Source: Hyphomicrobiales bacterium (lineage in GTDB: Bacteria; Pseudomonadota; Alphaproteobacteria; Rhizobiales; Aestuariivirgaceae). Taken from it: a DNA stretch of 7,632 bases. The DNA lies in assembly GCA_027051995.1 (NCBI GenBank), contig JALUFY010000412.1, forward strand, positions 1 through 7,632, read 5' to 3'. Of this stretch, positions 1 to 6,288 are shown piece by piece. How positions within the stretch are numbered: the stretch's first letter is position 1; every line of letters begins with the position of its first letter. The notes beneath the pieces were generated by a model that was given only the letters and a program-made list of their open reading frames with translations, had not been told where the DNA came from and made no database searches. The position numbers and the translations under genes were made by a program.

Positions 1-1035
1 GACCCTATTCGCAGCGAATACGCCATTGGCCCCGTCAGCGGGAAGGTCGTCGCCGTTCAGCTGGCTTTCGAGCCGCACGGGCTCCGGCGGGTTTTCGGCA
101 TGGGCTCGCCTGAAACCTTCCGCAACACCATCGGCGTGGGCGACATTCTCCAGGTCAATATATGGGAAGCCGCCGACAACGGCCTTTTCTCCACCACTGA
201 CAACAAGAACGCGCAGTTCCCCCCTCTGCGCGTGGACAAACGCGGACGCATCACCATCCCCTTCGTTGGCGTCATCCGCGCGGCGGGCTATACGCCGCTG
301 CAGCTTCAGAAACGGATCGAGCGTCTTCTGCGGGGAAAGGCCATTTCTCCGCAGGTTCTTGTTTCAATTACCAAGAACGTCGCCAATTCGGTTGTCGTCA
401 ACGGCGATGTCCGCAATCCCGGGCGCTATGAGATCTCCCTCAAGGGGGATCATGTTCTCGATGTTCTGGCCGCGGCGGGCGGTGCCGCTGCTCCTGCGCG
501 CGAAACCATGCTGACCCTGATTCGTCAGGGGCGCAAGGGCATCCAGAACCTCAAGCGAATCATCCGCAATCCCGGCGAGAATATTTATGTCCGGCCGGGA
601 GATCAGATCTATCTTTCCCACAACCCGCAGACCTTTACGGCCTTCGGCGCAGTCGGGAAGACGGGAGAATATCCTTTTGACAGCGACCGGGTGAATATTC
701 TGGAGGCCGTTGCCCGCGCCGGCGGTCTGCTGGATGATCGCGCCGACTCCAAGGGCGTGTTCCTCTTCCGCCTCGAAGATAACAGGGTTCTCAGGCAGAT
801 CAATTACGATGAGGAAGCGCTGAATCCTTCCGGACGGACTCCAACGGTCTATGTGCTGGACATGAGCAAGCCGCGCGCATTCTTTCTGGCGCAGGGGTTC
901 GTCATGCGGGATAACGACGTGATTTATGTCGCCAATTCCGCCGGCGCCGAACTCAAGAAATTCCTCATGCTCCTGAACGCCGGAACCGCCGCTCTCAGAG
1001 GCGTTTATTCAACAGCTAATATCGTAGGCAAGTAG
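1..1035 (+). CDS. Polysaccharide export outer-membrane protein (Wza/BexD family), 5'-truncated
   Basis: The reading frame is open from the first base and ends at TAG 1033-1035, so 344 residues are visible and the start, with any lipoprotein signal, lies outside. Family role: these proteins form the outer-membrane and periplasmic channel that exports capsule or exopolysaccharide. Visible parts are a Poly_export (PES) domain beginning with GVGDILQVNIWEA (about 133-171) and continuing through DKRGRITIPFVGVI, a first SLBB-type repeat (about 388-483, VVVNGDVRNPGRY to AAAGG), a second SLBB repeat (about 634-735, AFGAVGKTGEYPF to ARAGG), and a C-terminal stretch FFLAQGFVMRDNDVIYVAN followed by a hydrophobic helix, as in BexD/CtrA-type exporters. 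An in-frame ATG at 100 lies just before the PES motif, but similar sequence continues upstream of it, so it is probably not the start. No partner such as Wzc or a glycosyltransferase is in the window. The family is clear; the polymer exported is unknown. Confidence 0.9.
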   Translation, partial: DPIRSEYAIGPVSGKVVAVQLAFEPHGLRRVFGMGSPETFRNTIGVGDILQVNIWEAADNGLFSTTDNKNAQFPPLRVDKRGRITIPFVGVIRAAGYTPLQLQKRIERLLRGKAISPQVLVSITKNVANSVVVNGDVRNPGRYEISLKGDHVLDVLAAAGGAAAPARETMLTLIRQGRKGIQNLKRIIRNPGENIYVRPGDQIYLSHNPQTFTAFGAVGKTGEYPFDSDRVNILEAVARAGGLLDDRADSKGVFLFRLEDNRVLRQINYDEEALNPSGRTPTVYVLDMSKPRAFFLAQGFVMRDNDVIYVANSAGAELKKFLMLLNAGTAALRGVYSTANIVGK

Positions 1036-1038
1036 GTT

Positions 1039-1410
1039 TCAGGTTCCGGTTCCAGTTCCAGCAAATCCGCCGCGCCGCCGCAGGCGGGTGACGAGGCGCA
1101 GGAGGAGGCCGCCCGCGAGACACCCCAGCCCGAGCTGCCAGAACGGCACGAGGATGAACTGCATCCGCCGGGCGTCGCCAAGGTTGATGGACGGCGCGGC
1201 CCCCAGCCACGCGCCCAGTCCCTGCGCGATGAGGAAGAAAGCGCCAATGGCGAACAGAACGCCGCCCGCCGCGCGGGTCAGCCGCCGCCAGCCGTCTCCG
1301 CCCGCCAGCGCGCCGGCCAGACCGGCGAGAAAGGCGATGACCGCCGCCCAGAACAGCGGCTTCATGGCCGGCATCATCTGTGTCATCAGCCCCATCAGCG
1401 TCTGCTTCAT
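1039..1410 (-). CDS. Small hypothetical membrane protein, three predicted TM helices
   Basis: This 123-residue protein is not one I recognise. Three hydrophobic segments are visible, at about residues 18-37 (PLFWAAVIAFLAGLAGALAG), 47-70 and 83-107, followed by an Arg-rich stretch (LRRR, 110-113) and a Gly-Thr tail. By the positive-inside rule the C terminus is probably cytoplasmic. The first 16 residues hold six methionines. I chose the start at 1410 over an in-frame ATG at 1425 because a strong Shine-Dalgarno, GGAGG (1418-1422), sits 7 nt upstream of 1410 and would lie inside the coding region of the longer form. It follows the RNA methyltransferase gene on the same strand with a 62-bp gap that holds a candidate promoter. 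It converges on the polysaccharide export gene with only 3 bp between stop codons. A role in envelope or polysaccharide export would be speculation from position only. Confidence 0.7.
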   Translation of the reverse strand: MKQTLMGLMTQMMPAMKPLFWAAVIAFLAGLAGALAGGDGWRRLTRAAGGVLFAIGAFFLIAQGLGAWLGAAPSINLGDARRMQFILVPFWQLGLGCLAGGLLLRLVTRLRRRGGFAGTGTGT

Positions 1411-1417
1411 CTCCCGT

Positions 1418-1422
1418 CCTCC
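1418..1422 (-). promoter_or_regulatory. Shine-Dalgarno that decides the start of the small membrane protein
   Basis: GGAGG on the minus strand lies 7 nt from the ATG at 1410, ideal spacing. It falls just after another in-frame ATG (1425), so it favours the shorter 123-residue product over the 128-residue form. Confidence 0.65.
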
Positions 1423-1442
1423 CATTGGTTGCCGTCTTGGAG

Positions 1443-1471
1443 AGTTTATGCCGGCAGGGGCGTTTGTTCAA
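1443..1471 (-). promoter_or_regulatory. Candidate sigma-70-type promoter for the small membrane protein gene
   Basis: On the minus strand TTGAAC (1466-1471, 4/6 to consensus) and TAAACT (1443-1448, 4/6) are separated by exactly 17 bp. The predicted start near 1436 gives a leader of about 26 nt that contains the GGAGG site. The -35 element begins 2 bases past the stop codon of the upstream methyltransferase gene. The two genes may therefore be only partly co-transcribed. This is consensus matching by eye. Confidence 0.35.
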
Positions 1472-1472
1472 A

Positions 1473-2759
1473 TCACGCCTTGTCCCGGCGTGTCATGACG
1501 GCGGCGTAAAAGCCGTCGGTCCCATGCGAAAGCGGCGTCAGGCGCAAATCCGGCCCCCGCGCCTTCAGGCCTTCGGGCGCTTCGCCCGCGCCCTCGCGCC
1601 AGTCCGCCAGGGCAAAGCGCGCGTCACTGGCCAGAAAGGCCTCCACCTGCCGCGTGTTCTCCTCCGGCAGCACCGAACACGTTACATAGACCAGCCGCCC
1701 GCCGGGGCGGACGAAATCCGCCGCCTGCCGCAAAAGCTCCGTCTGCGCCGCCTTGCGCGCCGCCAGCGATGTTTCCCGCAGCCGCCATTTGGCGTCCGGC
1801 TTGCGCCGCCATGTGCCGGAGCCGGAGCAGGGGGCGTCCACCAGCACCAGATCCATGCGCTCCTTGAGCGCCGCCAGCCGCTCCTTCGCGTGCGCCTCGA
1901 TTACCTGAACATTGCGCGCCCCGGCGCGCCTGATGCGCTCGAAAATGGGCCGCAACCGCTGCTGGTTTGCGTCATGGGCGAAAATCTGCCCCTTGTTGCC
2001 CATCATGGCCGCCAGCGCCAGCGTCTTGCCGCCCGCGCCCGCGCACAGATCCAGCACCTGTTCGCCCGCCGTCGCGCCGCAGGCAAGGGCTGCGATCTGC
2101 GAGCCTTCGTCCTGCACCTCGAACCAGCCGCGCCCGTGCGCCCCATCGGCCTCCACGTTCGGCAGCCGCCCCTCATCATTGGGCTGAAACCTCAGGCCCC
2201 AAGGCGAATGCGGCGTCAAGGAAGGAGAAAACCGCGCCAGCGCCCTGGCCGCCTTCTCGCGGCTGGCCTTGAGGGTGTTGACGCGGATATCGAGCGGCGC
2301 GCGCCGCGCCAGCGCCGCTCCTTGCGCCGCCGCATCATCGCCGAAGGCCGCCGCGAAGCTCTCCGCCAGCCATCGCGGATAATCCCCGCGCACGAAGTCC
2401 GGGGCGTCATCAAGCGGGAGCGGATGCATGAGCGCCTCGCGCTCGCTTCCGGACAGAGCGCCAAAGCCGAAGGGCGCGCCGCCCAGGGCTTCGATCTCCT
2501 CCACGCTTTTTCCCGCCACATGCGCCAGCCAGGAAAGCACCAGGGCGCGCGGGCTCTCATCCCCGCCCATGCGCCAGGCCAGGGAATGCCTTTGCCGCAG
2601 CGCGTCATGCACGATAGTGCCGATGGCCGCCCGGTCGCGCGATCCGGCGAAGCGGTGGGAGCGCCCCCATTCGCGCAGGGCCTCCGTGGCGGGCAGATGC
2701 CGCTCCAGCACCGCGCCGAGAATATCGATGGCCGCGCTGGCCCGTCCGGCTGGTTTCAT
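1473..2759 (-). CDS. RsmB/NOP (Fmu/Sun) family SAM-dependent rRNA cytosine-C5 methyltransferase
   Basis: This complete 428-residue protein should transfer a methyl group from S-adenosylmethionine to C5 of a cytosine in RNA, most likely 16S rRNA. The N-terminal part (about 1-150) is alpha-helical with a NusB-like pattern around FAGSRDRAAIG (37-47). Family motifs of the Rossmann domain follow in order: VQDEGSQIAAL (215-225), the SAM-binding motif I LDLCAGAGGKTLALA (236-250), motif IV DAPCSGSGTWRRKPDAKW (308-325) and motif VI YVTCSVLPEEN (358-368). Both conserved cysteines are present: Cys361 of the TCS motif is the expected nucleophile and Cys311 of the PCSGSG motif is expected to assist product release. 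The C terminus ends with the usual HGTDGFYAAVM. Start: GGAGAG (2767-2772) lies 7 nt before the ATG. The tRNA-Gln terminator lies upstream, so it is probably transcribed separately, though I see no convincing promoter. Alphaproteobacteria can carry several paralogues, so I do not assign rsmB firmly. Confidence 0.9.
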   Translation of the reverse strand: MKPAGRASAAIDILGAVLERHLPATEALREWGRSHRFAGSRDRAAIGTIVHDALRQRHSLAWRMGGDESPRALVLSWLAHVAGKSVEEIEALGGAPFGFGALSGSEREALMHPLPLDDAPDFVRGDYPRWLAESFAAAFGDDAAAQGAALARRAPLDIRVNTLKASREKAARALARFSPSLTPHSPWGLRFQPNDEGRLPNVEADGAHGRGWFEVQDEGSQIAALACGATAGEQVLDLCAGAGGKTLALAAMMGNKGQIFAHDANQQRLRPIFERIRRAGARNVQVIEAHAKERLAALKERMDLVLVDAPCSGSGTWRRKPDAKWRLRETSLAARKAAQTELLRQAADFVRPGGRLVYVTCSVLPEENTRQVEAFLASDARFALADWREGAGEAPEGLKARGPDLRLTPLSHGTDGFYAAVMTRRDKA

Positions 2760-2789
2760 CTCCGTTCTCTCCGGGGGCTGTGAAGGAAC

Positions 2790-2821
2790 AAAAAAGGCGC
2801 GCTGGACAATGCCGCGCGCCT
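2790..2821 (-). terminator. Rho-independent terminator after tRNA-Gln
   Basis: Read on the minus strand, GGCGCGC (2814-2820) pairs perfectly with GCGCGCC (2796-2802) across an 11-nt loop. A flanking A-T pair (2821/2795) extends the stem to 8 bp. The stem is followed directly by six T (2790-2795). The plus strand has no T run after the stem, so termination is expected in the minus direction only. It closes the tRNA-Gln transcript about 20 bp beyond the CCA end and separates it from the methyltransferase gene, whose ATG lies 30 bp further on. Confidence 0.8.
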
Positions 2822-2841
2822 GCCGCGAGAAATGAAAAAAG

Positions 2842-2915
2842 TGGCTGGGGACCCAGGATTCGAACCTGGACTTACGGAGTCAGAGTCCGCTGTCCTACCA
2901 TTAGACGAGTCCCCA
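2842..2915 (-). tRNA. tRNA-Gln (anticodon CTG)
   Basis: The minus strand folds as a 74-nt cloverleaf with an encoded CCA. The acceptor TGGGGAC (2915-2909) pairs with GTCCCCA (2852-2846), followed by discriminator G (2845) and CCA (2844-2842). The D arm has a GTC/GAC stem with the GG doublet in its loop. The anticodon stem GCGGA/TCCGT encloses the loop CTCTGAC, placing CTG at positions 34-36 (2883-2881), which reads codon CAG. The T arm is CCAGG-TTCGAAT-CCTGG. A U1-A72 first pair and G73 are typical of bacterial glutamine tRNAs. A six-T run (2835-2840) follows almost directly, and a proper hairpin terminator lies further down. It appears to be a single-gene transcription unit. No integrase or duplicated 3' end nearby suggests use as an attachment site. 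Confidence 0.97.
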
Positions 2916-2953
2916 ATCCGGCCCCGCGAGACACGGCGGCGCGAACGCATTGG

Positions 2954-2982
2954 CAAATAGCGCCGCGCGCCGCGCAAGTCAA
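2954..2982 (-). promoter_or_regulatory. Candidate sigma-70-type promoter of tRNA-Gln
   Basis: On the minus strand TTGACT (2977-2982, 5/6 to the -35 consensus) is followed after exactly 17 bp by TATTTG (2954-2959, about 3/6 to the -10). The spacer is unusually rich in GC (GCGCGGCGCGCGGCGC). The predicted start near 2947 gives a 5' leader of about 31 nt before the mature tRNA end at 2915, for RNase P to remove. The -10 is weak, but the position and the downstream terminator agree with an independent tRNA unit. Confidence 0.45.
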
Positions 2983-3000
2983 GACGCGCAAGGGCGGTTT

Positions 3001-5223
3001 TTATCCCTGCGGGCCGTTTTTCGTCTGCGCGCGGAACTGCTCCATCATGCTGGAGAGACTGTCGCGCAGAGCCTGACGCGGATCGGCTGCGGGTTGAGCA
3101 TTCTGCGGCTGCGCCATGCCCTGTTGCGGGGGCATTGCAGGCGCCTGGGGCGGAATGGTTGTCTCCGGGGCCGCCGTCATGACGGGCTGTGGCGCGGGCG
3201 AAGGCTGCGCCTGCATGGCGGGTGCAGGTTGCATGGCGGGTGCAGGTTGCATGGCGGGCGCGGCCTGCATGGGCTGGACGGGCTGCTCCGGCATGGCTGG
3301 CGTCATGGCCGGTTGCATCTCCTCCGCGGGCTGCATGGCCGGCGGGGCCTGCATGGCCGATGCCGCCGGCGCGGCCGGCGCGGACTGCATGGGCTGTGCG
3401 GTTTGCGCGGGCTGCTGCGGCATGGGCTGGGTGGCCGCTGGCTGCGGCGCGACGGACTGTTCCGCCATGCCGGCGGGCATCTCCGCGGGCGCGCCGCTCA
3501 TGCCGGGCGGCGGGGCCATCTCCAGGTCGTCGGAGAGGTTCTGATGCCGCCAGCGGGCCACGATATGCTTGAGGAAATTGGGTTCGGTGATGTCCTCGCG
3601 CCAGTTCTCGGAGAACGACGCGGTCGTCGATTTCGGCAGCCTGTCCGGCGGCAGCAGGTCGAACTTGATGCGCGTCGGCAGGGAGACGCCCTCGCCGAAG
3701 GCCACCGCCTCGCCCACGCCCATCGTCGGCATGAAATCCATCAGCGAGGCCGCCGAATCGGAAATGCCCGCGCGCAGGATTTCCTGGTCGCGTTCGTTGG
3801 TCAGGCGCAGCGAGAAGATGGTGTTGCACTGCGAAAGGATGGTCGGGTCGAGCTCCGCCGGGCGCTGCGTGATGATGCACAGCGACACGCCGTATTTGCG
3901 CCCTTCCTTGGCGATGCGCGAAATGGCCCGCTTGGTGGGCTCGAAACCGGCGTTGGGGTCGAAGGGCACATAGCGGTGCGCCTCCTCGCAGACGAAGGTG
4001 ATGGGCACGTTGCCGGATGAATACAGCCCGAAATCGAAGGCCAGCCGCGCCAGCACCGAAACCACCACGTTGATGACCTCCGAGGGCAGTCCGCCAAGCT
4101 CCAGCACGGTGATCGGCTTGCCGTTAACCGGGATGCGGAACAGCCGTCCCAGAACCTCGGCCATTGTGTCATGCACCGTCAGCGAGCCGAACATGAAGCC
4201 GTAGCGCGGGTCGCGGGTGACGTTCTCCAGCTTGGCCTTGATGCGCTTGTAGGGGGCCAGATTGCCCTTCATGTCCAGCTTGCCGATATATTCCTCCAGC
4301 AGGCTGATGAGATCGGACGCGCGATAGGGCAGGGGCGTGTCCACGCCGATGTTCTGCGCATCCACGGTTTCGCGCGCCTTCAGCAGCTGCGAGCTGCCCT
4401 GCCTGGCGCTGGAGCGGTAGCGCGCCTTGGCCTGCGGGATAAGCTCGCGCAGCACCTCGGTGTCCACCTCCGCCTGGCTGTGCTTGCCGATGAGGATTTC
4501 GCAGATTTCCTCGAAATTCAGCAGCCAGAAGGGCAGGTTCAGGGTCTCCGGCGCGATGATCTCCGCCATGTCGCGGAAGGCGGCGGCGTATTCCCGGTGC
4601 ACGTCCAGAAGCAGGATGTGTGCATTGGGGTTCTGCTCCAGAATGCGCCGCAGGATCAGCGCCACCGAGCAGGACTTGCCCGTGCCGGTGGTGCCGAGAA
4701 TGGCGAAATGCTTGCCCAGCATGTCGTTGAGCTTGATCATCGCCGGAATGGAGCGGTCCTGATGGATGACGCCCACCTTGATGGAGCTGCTGCCGTCGCA
4801 GGCGTAGGCCATTTTCAGTTCGCGCCTCGAGGCCCGGCAAACCACGTCTCCGAGGCTCGGATATTGCGAGACGCCGCGCCGGAAGCTCTTCAGCTCGCCC
4901 GGCGCTTCGCCCTTCAGCAGTTCGCCGATGAACTCCACCTCGACGATGCGCACTTCGCCGTTGGAATCGTCGGCTTCGGGCATCGGCGAGGACAACCCGG
5001 ACACCAGCGCCAGGGCGATGGTTTCCTCCGTCTCCACTTTCAGCAGCGTGCCGATTTCCGGCGACCGCGCCTCGTCGCCGGACAACTCGCTTTCCGGCGT
5101 CAGCATGATGACGGCGCGCCCGCCCGTCACCGCCACGATGCGCCCGATGCGCTGCGTCTCCAGGCCGGCGGCCTCATCCCCGCCATTCTGATTGTATTCC
5201 GCGATGTTGTTTTCGTGCATCAT
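3001..5223 (-). CDS. HerA-like DUF87 ATPase with Met/Pro/Ala/Gln-rich C-terminal tail
   Basis: This 740-residue protein looks like a HerA/FtsK-superfamily ATPase; characterised relatives form hexameric DNA translocases. The N-terminal region (about 24-140) fits a HAS-barrel. The ATPase core holds Walker A GTTGTGKS (177-184, Lys183), LLLDVHREYAA (204-214), a Walker B-like FVCEEAH (410-416) and ITQRPAELDPTILSQC (450-465), followed by the LRLTNERDQ segment (472-480) expected to contribute sensor and arginine functions. Walker B has Glu413-Glu414 where archaeal HerA has Asp-Glu; as I recall, bacterial relatives often show this. From about 569 the chain becomes low complexity, with 18 methionines up to residue 703 and hexad repeats QPAPAM, then a short predicted helix (712-736). 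Two adjacent ATGs begin the frame; AGG lies 4 nt from the first and 7 nt from the second, so the protein may start at 5220. It lies 64 bp after the histidine kinase gene. No NurA or defence effector is adjacent. Confidence 0.9.
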   Translation of the reverse strand: MMHENNIAEYNQNGGDEAAGLETQRIGRIVAVTGGRAVIMLTPESELSGDEARSPEIGTLLKVETEETIALALVSGLSSPMPEADDSNGEVRIVEVEFIGELLKGEAPGELKSFRRGVSQYPSLGDVVCRASRRELKMAYACDGSSSIKVGVIHQDRSIPAMIKLNDMLGKHFAILGTTGTGKSCSVALILRRILEQNPNAHILLLDVHREYAAAFRDMAEIIAPETLNLPFWLLNFEEICEILIGKHSQAEVDTEVLRELIPQAKARYRSSARQGSSQLLKARETVDAQNIGVDTPLPYRASDLISLLEEYIGKLDMKGNLAPYKRIKAKLENVTRDPRYGFMFGSLTVHDTMAEVLGRLFRIPVNGKPITVLELGGLPSEVINVVVSVLARLAFDFGLYSSGNVPITFVCEEAHRYVPFDPNAGFEPTKRAISRIAKEGRKYGVSLCIITQRPAELDPTILSQCNTIFSLRLTNERDQEILRAGISDSAASLMDFMPTMGVGEAVAFGEGVSLPTRIKFDLLPPDRLPKSTTASFSENWREDITEPNFLKHIVARWRHQNLSDDLEMAPPPGMSGAPAEMPAGMAEQSVAPQPAATQPMPQQPAQTAQPMQSAPAAPAASAMQAPPAMQPAEEMQPAMTPAMPEQPVQPMQAAPAMQPAPAMQPAPAMQAQPSPAPQPVMTAAPETTIPPQAPAMPPQQGMAQPQNAQPAADPRQALRDSLSSMMEQFRAQTKNGPQG
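3079..3519 (-). other. Low-complexity Met/Pro/Ala/Gln tail region of the HerA-like ATPase
   Basis: Codons about 569-715 encode an almost uncharged, probably disordered segment built from Pro, Ala, Gln and Met. Several methionines are spaced six residues apart (624/630/636 and 652/658/664/670). The ATPase core is complete before it, so this is an appendage rather than part of the motor. The amphipathic-looking end DPRQALRDSLSSMMEQF (714-730) is the only ordered-looking part after it. Confidence 0.75.
3213..3266 (-). repeat. 18-bp in-frame tandem repeat (two exact copies plus one diverged)
   Basis: The plus-strand unit gcatggcgggtgcaggtt occurs exactly at 3213-3230 and 3231-3248, and a diverged copy follows at 3249-3266. 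The unit is six codons, so on the minus strand it encodes QPAPAM-type hexads in the tail of the HerA-like ATPase, and copy-number change would keep the frame. It lies inside a gene and has no spacers, so it is not a CRISPR array. Confidence 0.85.
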
Positions 5224-5287
5224 GTCGCCTGATTATCCCTTGGCGCTCCCGCGCGCCGCGATGTGATCCCCTGACCGCTCTGGCGGT

Positions 5288-6142
5288 TCAATTCCGCCCC
5301 GGTTTTTGCCTGGGCCCCTTGACGGGCAGCGTGAAGAACACTCTCGCGCCCTTGCCCTTTTCGCTCTCGATGCCGAACTTGCCATCGTGCAGCCGCACGA
5401 GCGCCGCCGAAAGCGGCAGCCCAAGGCCCGTGCCTTCGTTCTTTTTGTTCAGCCTGTTGTTGACCTGCCCGAAGGGGCGCATGGCCACGTCGATTTCCGC
5501 CGGGGTCATGCCCTCACCGGTATCCTCCACGGCGATGCGCACGGTCTCGCCATCGTCAATCAGTTCCGAATGGATGGTGATGCGCCCGCCCTCCGGGGTG
5601 AACTTCACCGCGTTGGACAGCAGATTGATCAGCACCTGCTTGATGCGCATGTGATCGGCCATGATGGGCGGCAGCTCACCGGACGGTTTCCATTCCACCA
5701 GAAGGCGCTTCTCGCGCGCTCTTGGCATGATGATCATCTGGCAGCCCTCGATGAGCTCCTCGATGTCCATCTCGGCCGGATCGACGGCCAGCTTGCCTGC
5801 CTGCACCTTGGAGGCGTCGAGAATGGAGTTGATCAGCCCCAGCAGATGCTCGGCGGCTTCCTTGATGTGCCCGGAATACTGCGCCACCTTCTCCGGCGGA
5901 ATGTCGCTCATGGAGATCATCATGTCGGAAAATCCGATGATGGCGTTCAGCGGCGTGCGCAACTCGTGGCTCATGTTGGCGATGAATTCGGATTTGGTCT
6001 TGGAGGCCAGTTCCGCCTCCACCCTGGCGGCGCGCAAGGCGATGGCGGTCTTGCGGCGCATCACCGCGGCCCCCAGGGTCTCCGAATAGGCCGCCAGCAT
6101 GGAGCTGTCGGATTTGCAGCTGTTTGTGCCCAGAATGCGCAT
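5288..6142 (-). CDS. Soluble sensor histidine kinase (HisKA + HATPase_c), PleC/PdhS-like
   Basis: This complete 284-residue kinase should autophosphorylate on histidine and pass the phosphate to a response regulator that is not in this window. Residues 1-45 are a short helix-rich leader, followed by a HisKA dimerisation domain with the phospho-acceptor His59 in SEFIANMSHELRTPLNAIIG (51-70). The HATPase_c domain has the N box LINLLSNAVKF (171-181), G1 box DTGEGM (207-212), F box around RPFGQV (222-227) and G2 box GTGLGLPLS (237-245). No transmembrane helix, PAS or GAF sensor is visible, so it is probably cytosolic and senses through its short N terminus or a partner. The PFGQVNNRLNKKNEGTGLGLPL stretch resembles the alphaproteobacterial PleC/DivJ/PdhS group. 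Start: GGAG (6152-6155) lies 9 nt before the ATG. It is divergent from ppx and lies 64 bp before the HerA-like gene. Confidence 0.9.
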   Translation of the reverse strand: MRILGTNSCKSDSSMLAAYSETLGAAVMRRKTAIALRAARVEAELASKTKSEFIANMSHELRTPLNAIIGFSDMMISMSDIPPEKVAQYSGHIKEAAEHLLGLINSILDASKVQAGKLAVDPAEMDIEELIEGCQMIIMPRAREKRLLVEWKPSGELPPIMADHMRIKQVLINLLSNAVKFTPEGGRITIHSELIDDGETVRIAVEDTGEGMTPAEIDVAMRPFGQVNNRLNKKNEGTGLGLPLSAALVRLHDGKFGIESEKGKGARVFFTLPVKGPRQKPGRN

Positions 6143-6165
6143 GGAAAAAATCTCCGGTTGAGGGA

Positions 6166-6198
6166 GATATACCAGTCAAGCCTATAAAGAGTTGTTAA
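6166..6198 (-). promoter_or_regulatory. Candidate kinase promoter with CtrA-like box over the -35 region
   Basis: On the minus strand TTAA (6195-6198), seven bases and TTAT (6184-6187) match the CtrA consensus TTAA-N7-TTAA at 7 of 8 positions. A -10-like TATATC (6166-6171, 4/6) lies downstream so that its expected -35 (about 6189-6194) falls within the box and has no sigma-70 match of its own. CtrA-activated promoters are known to have this arrangement. The predicted start near 6159 gives a 17-nt leader carrying the Shine-Dalgarno. It could also be a chance AT-rich match in a promoter region. Confidence 0.35.
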
Positions 6199-6257
6199 CG
6201 CGCCCCGCCCCGGCGGCGGGCCGGCAGGCCCCCTTTGCGCCCGCTATCATGGCCTTC

Positions 6258-6288
6258 AAAACCCCGCTTTCGCCGGGCGGCGGTTTTT
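6258..6288 (+). terminator. Hairpin with flanking A and T runs in the divergent region (terminator-like)
   Basis: AAAACC (6258-6263) pairs with GGTTTT (6282-6287), and CCGC (6264-6267) pairs with GCGG (6277-6280). There is one bulged C (6281) and a 9-nt loop, and a five-T run (6284-6288) ends the plus-strand hairpin. The A run makes it terminator-like on the minus strand as well. A terminator is unexpected between divergent genes, so it may insulate the two promoters, end an unseen short transcript, or be fortuitous. Confidence 0.3.

Noticed and set aside
1380..2783. Plus-strand 467-codon open frame
   Set aside because: It lies antisense to the RNA methyltransferase, whose motifs are complete. 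The translation is Arg/Gln/Pro-rich with no recognisable domain, as expected of an antisense frame in GC-rich DNA.
2842..2915. tRNA-Gln as an integration site
   Set aside because: I see no integrase gene and no duplicated tRNA 3' end in the flanks; core-type genes lie on both sides.
3213..3266. Possible CRISPR-like or mobile repeat
   Set aside because: The 18-bp units are directly adjacent with no spacers and encode in-frame hexads inside a gene.
2756..3880. Minus-strand 374-codon open frame running through the tRNA-Gln
   Set aside because: Its SSNGRTADSDSVSPGSNPG segment is the familiar false translation of a tRNA gene. The rest is a shifted frame of the HerA-like gene and reads as Arg/His/Ala-rich noise.
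2950..4020. Plus-strand 356-codon frame with Gly/Arg/Leu/His repeats
   Set aside because: The repeats mirror the low-complexity tail of the HerA-like ATPase on the other strand; nothing suggests independent coding.
4171..5232. Plus-strand 353-codon open frame
   Set aside because: It is fully antisense to the HerA ATPase core and has no recognisable motif.
5306..6187. Plus-strand 293-codon open frame
   Set aside because: It is antisense to the histidine kinase, whose H, N, G1 and G2 boxes are intact.
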